Positions 61,548 to 64,000 of a stretch of 64,000 nucleotides of DNA are shown one piece after another. Source of the DNA: Flavobacteriaceae bacterium R38 (GTDB lineage Bacteria; Bacteroidota; Bacteroidia; Flavobacteriales; Flavobacteriaceae). The stretch is from the NCBI GenBank assembly GCA_009901575.1, contig WXYP01000002.1, forward strand, positions 496,001 to 560,000. Direction: 5' to 3'. Under the pieces are notes generated by a model that did not search any database, was not told the origin of the DNA, and worked only from the letters and a program-made list of their open reading frames with translations. Each line of letters begins with the position of its first letter. Positions within the stretch are counted from its first letter, which is position 1. Both the position numbers and the translations under genes were made by a program.

Positions 61548-62233
61548 AAGTATTAATAGTAGAAGATGTAACATTAGTCGCTGAGCGCATTGCAGATTTA
61601 ACGAAAAAGCATCTAAAAAATGCTAAAATTAAAGTTTGTCATACCTTAGAAGGAGCTTTGTTAAGTATAGCCGAAGAAACCTATGATTTATTGTTTCTTG
61701 ATCTGAATTTAAACGGAAAAGATGGTTTTGAAATACTTAAAGAAACTACATCGGCCTCTTTTTATACTATCATTATTACAGCAAATAAAGATCAGGCAGT
61801 TCAGGCGTTTGATTTTGGGGTTTTTGATTTTATCAGCAAACCTATTTCAGAAAAACGCTTTAAGATTGCTATAGACAGGTTTTTAGATAATCCCGGAATA
61901 AATAGAAATCAGTTAAAGTATTTATCAGTAAAATCTAAAGGCAAAATTCATCTTATTGCTATAGAAGAAATCGAATTCATTAAGGCTTCAGGAAACTATT
62001 CAGAAATTTATACGAATTCAGAAAACATTTTTCTTCACGATAAGAATTTGGATAAGTTAATAAAGATGTTACCTGAAAATTTTATTCGGATTCATCGTTC
62101 TTATATAGTTCCACAACACAAAGTTCACAAAATTATTAAGCATGGAGGCGGAAAATATGATATCCAATTATCTACCGGAAGCTTTATTCCTCTAAGCCGT
62201 GAAGTGTATAAAAGCAGGTTTAAATCAGGTTAA
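61544..62233 (+). CDS. LytTR-family response regulator
   Basis: 229 residues: receiver with E7/D8, Asp53 in FLDLNLNGKDG, Lys in FISKPISEKRF; LytTR domain about 125-229 (EFIKASGNYSEIYTNS, FIRIHRSYIVPQHKVHKIIKHGGGKY, here cut for length). Paralog of the regulator at 6162. Its last four bases (TTAA) are shared with the stop of the convergent EamA transporter gene. Confidence 0.9.
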   Translation: MKVLIVEDVTLVAERIADLTKKHLKNAKIKVCHTLEGALLSIAEETYDLLFLDLNLNGKDGFEILKETTSASFYTIIITANKDQAVQAFDFGVFDFISKPISEKRFKIAIDRFLDNPGINRNQLKYLSVKSKGKIHLIAIEEIEFIKASGNYSEIYTNSENIFLHDKNLDKLIKMLPENFIRIHRSYIVPQHKVHKIIKHGGGKYDIQLSTGSFIPLSREVYKSRFKSG

Positions 62234-63144
62234 GAATTCCGTCTTGCAAATTTTATCTTTTTATCTTTTCTGCTATTTATAAAATAAACTCCTGTTAGGA
62301 TAATTCCGGCAGCTATAGCAGACTGTAAAGTGATGGTTTCATTTAGAAAGTACCATCCTAATAATAAGGCTATTACCGGATTTACATAGGCAGAAGTTGC
62401 TACTTTTTCTGTAGATACTTCTTTTAATAAGTAATTGAAAGATGTAAATGCAGCAATACTTCCAAATATAATCAGGCAAATAATAGAAATCTGAGTTTCA
62501 AAACTCCATGTATCGGGAGAGGTCCAGGTTTCGTTAAAGAGAAAACTAGAGACGATGAGCATAGCACCGGCTGTTATCATTTGGTAGCCTGTAGTAATGA
62601 AAAAGTTTTTAGGCAAATCTGCCTGGGCTACAAAAATACTACCTACACTCCAGCATATAATACAGGTAAAAATCATAATAATACCAATAATACTCTCTCT
62701 ATTTGCTGTCAAGTCTTGTTGACTGATCAATAAATACATTCCTATCATCCCAAAGAGGATACCTATAATAGATTTTATTTTTATAGGTTTTCTTTGAATG
62801 ATTCTCATTAATACTAAGATGATGAGCGGTTGTAAAGAAGCCTCCAGGGCTGCAAAGCCACTGTCAACATATCGAAGTGCCCACACAATAACTCCGTTTC
62901 CATATCCTAAAAATAAAAATCCGGCAATGATACTGTTAATGAGTTGTTTTCTTGTAATGGCTAACGATTTCCCCATCGCCCGGGCAATAATAAATATGAT
63001 GCATCCGGCAGTAGTAAATCGTATCCCTGCAAGCATAAAAGGAGGTAATTCTGTGACTGCTATTTTATTCCATAAGTAGGTAGACCCCCAAAAAATATAG
63101 ATAGAAAAAAAAGCAAGAATAATAAGTACAGTACGTTTATTCAT
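62230..63144 (-). CDS. EamA-family (DMT) transporter
   Basis: 304 residues with ten membrane helices in two EamA halves (about 10-140 and 150-295): FWGSTYLWNKIAV, LPPFMLAGIRFTTAG, ALEASLQPLIILVLMR; second half IICWSVGSIFVAQ, AYVNPVIALLLGWYFLNE. The family exports amino acids, amines or other metabolites; the substrate cannot be told. C-terminus is Lys/Arg-rich and cytoplasmic. Convergent overlap of 4 bp with the LytTR regulator gene. Confidence 0.88.
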   Translation of the reverse strand: MNKRTVLIILAFFSIYIFWGSTYLWNKIAVTELPPFMLAGIRFTTAGCIIFIIARAMGKSLAITRKQLINSIIAGFLFLGYGNGVIVWALRYVDSGFAALEASLQPLIILVLMRIIQRKPIKIKSIIGILFGMIGMYLLISQQDLTANRESIIGIIMIFTCIICWSVGSIFVAQADLPKNFFITTGYQMITAGAMLIVSSFLFNETWTSPDTWSFETQISIICLIIFGSIAAFTSFNYLLKEVSTEKVATSAYVNPVIALLLGWYFLNETITLQSAIAAGIILTGVYFINSRKDKKIKFARRNS

Positions 63145-63269
63145 CTTTTAAAACAAATAATGAATAATTAATTGAAAGAAGAATTTCTTGTACCATTCAC
63201 TGAATTTAAAAATGCAAAATTACAATTTATTATTTCCAGGTTAATGAGAATTACAAAAAGATTTTACAG

Positions 63270-64000
63270 TCAGAATTGTGAAGATAAGAACCCCAGGAAA
63301 TTAGGAGACGAATCGGTATCTATTTCAATCCATACAGGCAAATGATCAGACAGTTGATTTCGTTTCCAATACCGGTGATAATATTTATCAAAAGCATTAT
63401 CATCGACTAAAGTATCCGGGTTATTCTTATGTTCCAACATTTTTTGATGATATAAAGGCCTTTGCGCATCAGAAAGAACATAATCAAATAAGTTAAAAAC
63501 TCCTCCTTTTTCATTACCTGCTTCGTCATGCATCAATTTGAAAAAAGAATCTACATTAAGAAAAATACGATCGTAAATCTGATTCAAACTGGTGTTTGTC
63601 ATTTTCCCAACGAGTCCGTCACTTTCTTTGAAACCTGAATCTGTAATCAGTTGTACAATATCTGTATCTTCTTTATAAAGGTTAGTATCGCCTAAAACAA
63701 TAAGGTTGTCATTCCAGAAATTATCTTTTTGTTTTTTTTCATTTAATACTTTCATCAATAAAGCTACTTCTTCTTTGCGAATATCGTGATCTGATCTTTC
63801 ATCACCTGTAGCTCCTCCCTCTCCCGGATGTAAATGCAAATTGATAATCGAAAACTTCTTCCACCCCGATTCAAACCCGATAATAGAAGGCGTTCTTTTT
63901 AGTTGTTTGATTTCAGTACCTTCATAAAACTCTGGCGGAATGACAATCTCACCCGATAAACCAGAGTGTTGTACTCTTTTAGTGTTGTAAATATATCCAA
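63270..64000 (-). CDS. endonuclease/exonuclease/phosphatase-family protein, 5' end cut by window
   Basis: Frame open from the right edge to the stop at 63270, 243 codons visible. DNase I-like fold residues: His-x-His in INLHLHPGEGG, Asn-Asp region in NLIVLGDTNLY (GDxN), and the late Asp-His of LSDHLPVWIEID. These are the catalytic and metal residues of the EEP superfamily. The N-terminal third, with any signal peptide and the Glu metal ligand, is outside the window. Nuclease or phosphodiesterase; the substrate is not decided. Confidence 0.82.
   Translation of the reverse strand, partial: GYIYNTKRVQHSGLSGEIVIPPEFYEGTEIKQLKRTPSIIGFESGWKKFSIINLHLHPGEGGATGDERSDHDIRKEEVALLMKVLNEKKQKDNFWNDNLIVLGDTNLYKEDTDIVQLITDSGFKESDGLVGKMTNTSLNQIYDRIFLNVDSFFKLMHDEAGNEKGGVFNLFDYVLSDAQRPLYHQKMLEHKNNPDTLVDDNAFDKYYHRYWKRNQLSDHLPVWIEIDTDSSPNFLGFLSSQF

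Noticed and set aside
1-64000. CRISPR array, prophage, integrative element or insertion sequence
   Set aside because: No regular spaced repeats, phage structural genes, integrase, transposase or tRNA-linked att sites were seen. The only mobile-like item is the palindromic element at 58265-58332.

Overview
The window is AT-rich chromosomal DNA of a Bacteroidota member, most likely a marine Flavobacteriaceae (Aquimarina-like is a guess from protein style only). Supporting signs are promoters of the TTG-N~20-TAnnTTTG type, weak ribosome binding sites, many lipoproteins with a Cys near residue 20, DUF6090, DM13, HopJ-like and VPS10/sortilin-type proteins, and a great density of LytS/LytTR signalling genes. 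I see no rRNA, tRNA, CRISPR array, integrase, transposase or prophage gene. Both window ends cut a gene: an FtsX-like permease on the left and an endonuclease/exonuclease/phosphatase-family protein on the right.

Layout. 1-4.3 kb (minus): a truncated ABC permease, a PD40 propeller lipoprotein, a beta-lactamase-fold protein whose catalytic residues are lost, a CBM9/DOMON-like secreted protein and a TPR remnant. 4.5-6.9 kb: a LytS kinase with periplasmic domain plus LytTR regulator. 7-13.2 kb: DM13 lipoprotein, FKBP isomerase, FG-GAP protein and a large sortilin-type propeller protein. 13.7-20.6 kb (minus): a gamma-glutamyltransferase/YfcC transporter/ArgE-like operon, a dienelactone hydrolase, a FrnE-type DsbA protein and ferritin. 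21.2-23.6 kb: a second kinase/regulator pair and an NTF2-like protein. 23.7-25.9 kb: an M8-like metalloprotease and a CPBP membrane protease.

25.9-47.8 kb is the most unusual part. Two paralogous cassettes each consist of an ABC ATPase and an ABC-2 permease fused to a periplasmic M1 aminopeptidase domain (minus), transcribed divergently from a LytS kinase/LytTR regulator pair (plus). Between them lie alpha/beta hydrolases and a serine hydrolase with TPR tails, a membrane-anchored AraC regulator, an N-terminally shortened kinase with its regulator, and another kinase/regulator pair. 47.9-53.6 kb holds a PPOX/DinB operon divergent from a MocR regulator and a DUF6090/D-threonine-aldolase-like/HopJ/PepSY gene set. 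54-64 kb holds an ankyrin-phosphatase fusion, two more kinase/regulator pairs, an alpha/beta hydrolase and an EamA transporter.

In all there are eight LytS/LytTR pairs in 64 kb. Four of the regulators (31.7, 40.5, 47.1, 57.5 kb) form one close group, and upstream of each partner kinase there is a candidate direct repeat with 21-bp period at the same distance (57-58 bp) from a -7 element. It is convincing for two of them and weak for the other two. Three of these promoters lie so close to the ATG that leaderless transcripts are predicted. The working picture is an envelope-sensing island in which LytTR systems autoregulate and control export/peptidase machines. Other candidate regulation: DtxR-like boxes before ferritin and the PepSY gene, and AraC-type direct repeats before the TPR hydrolase gene.
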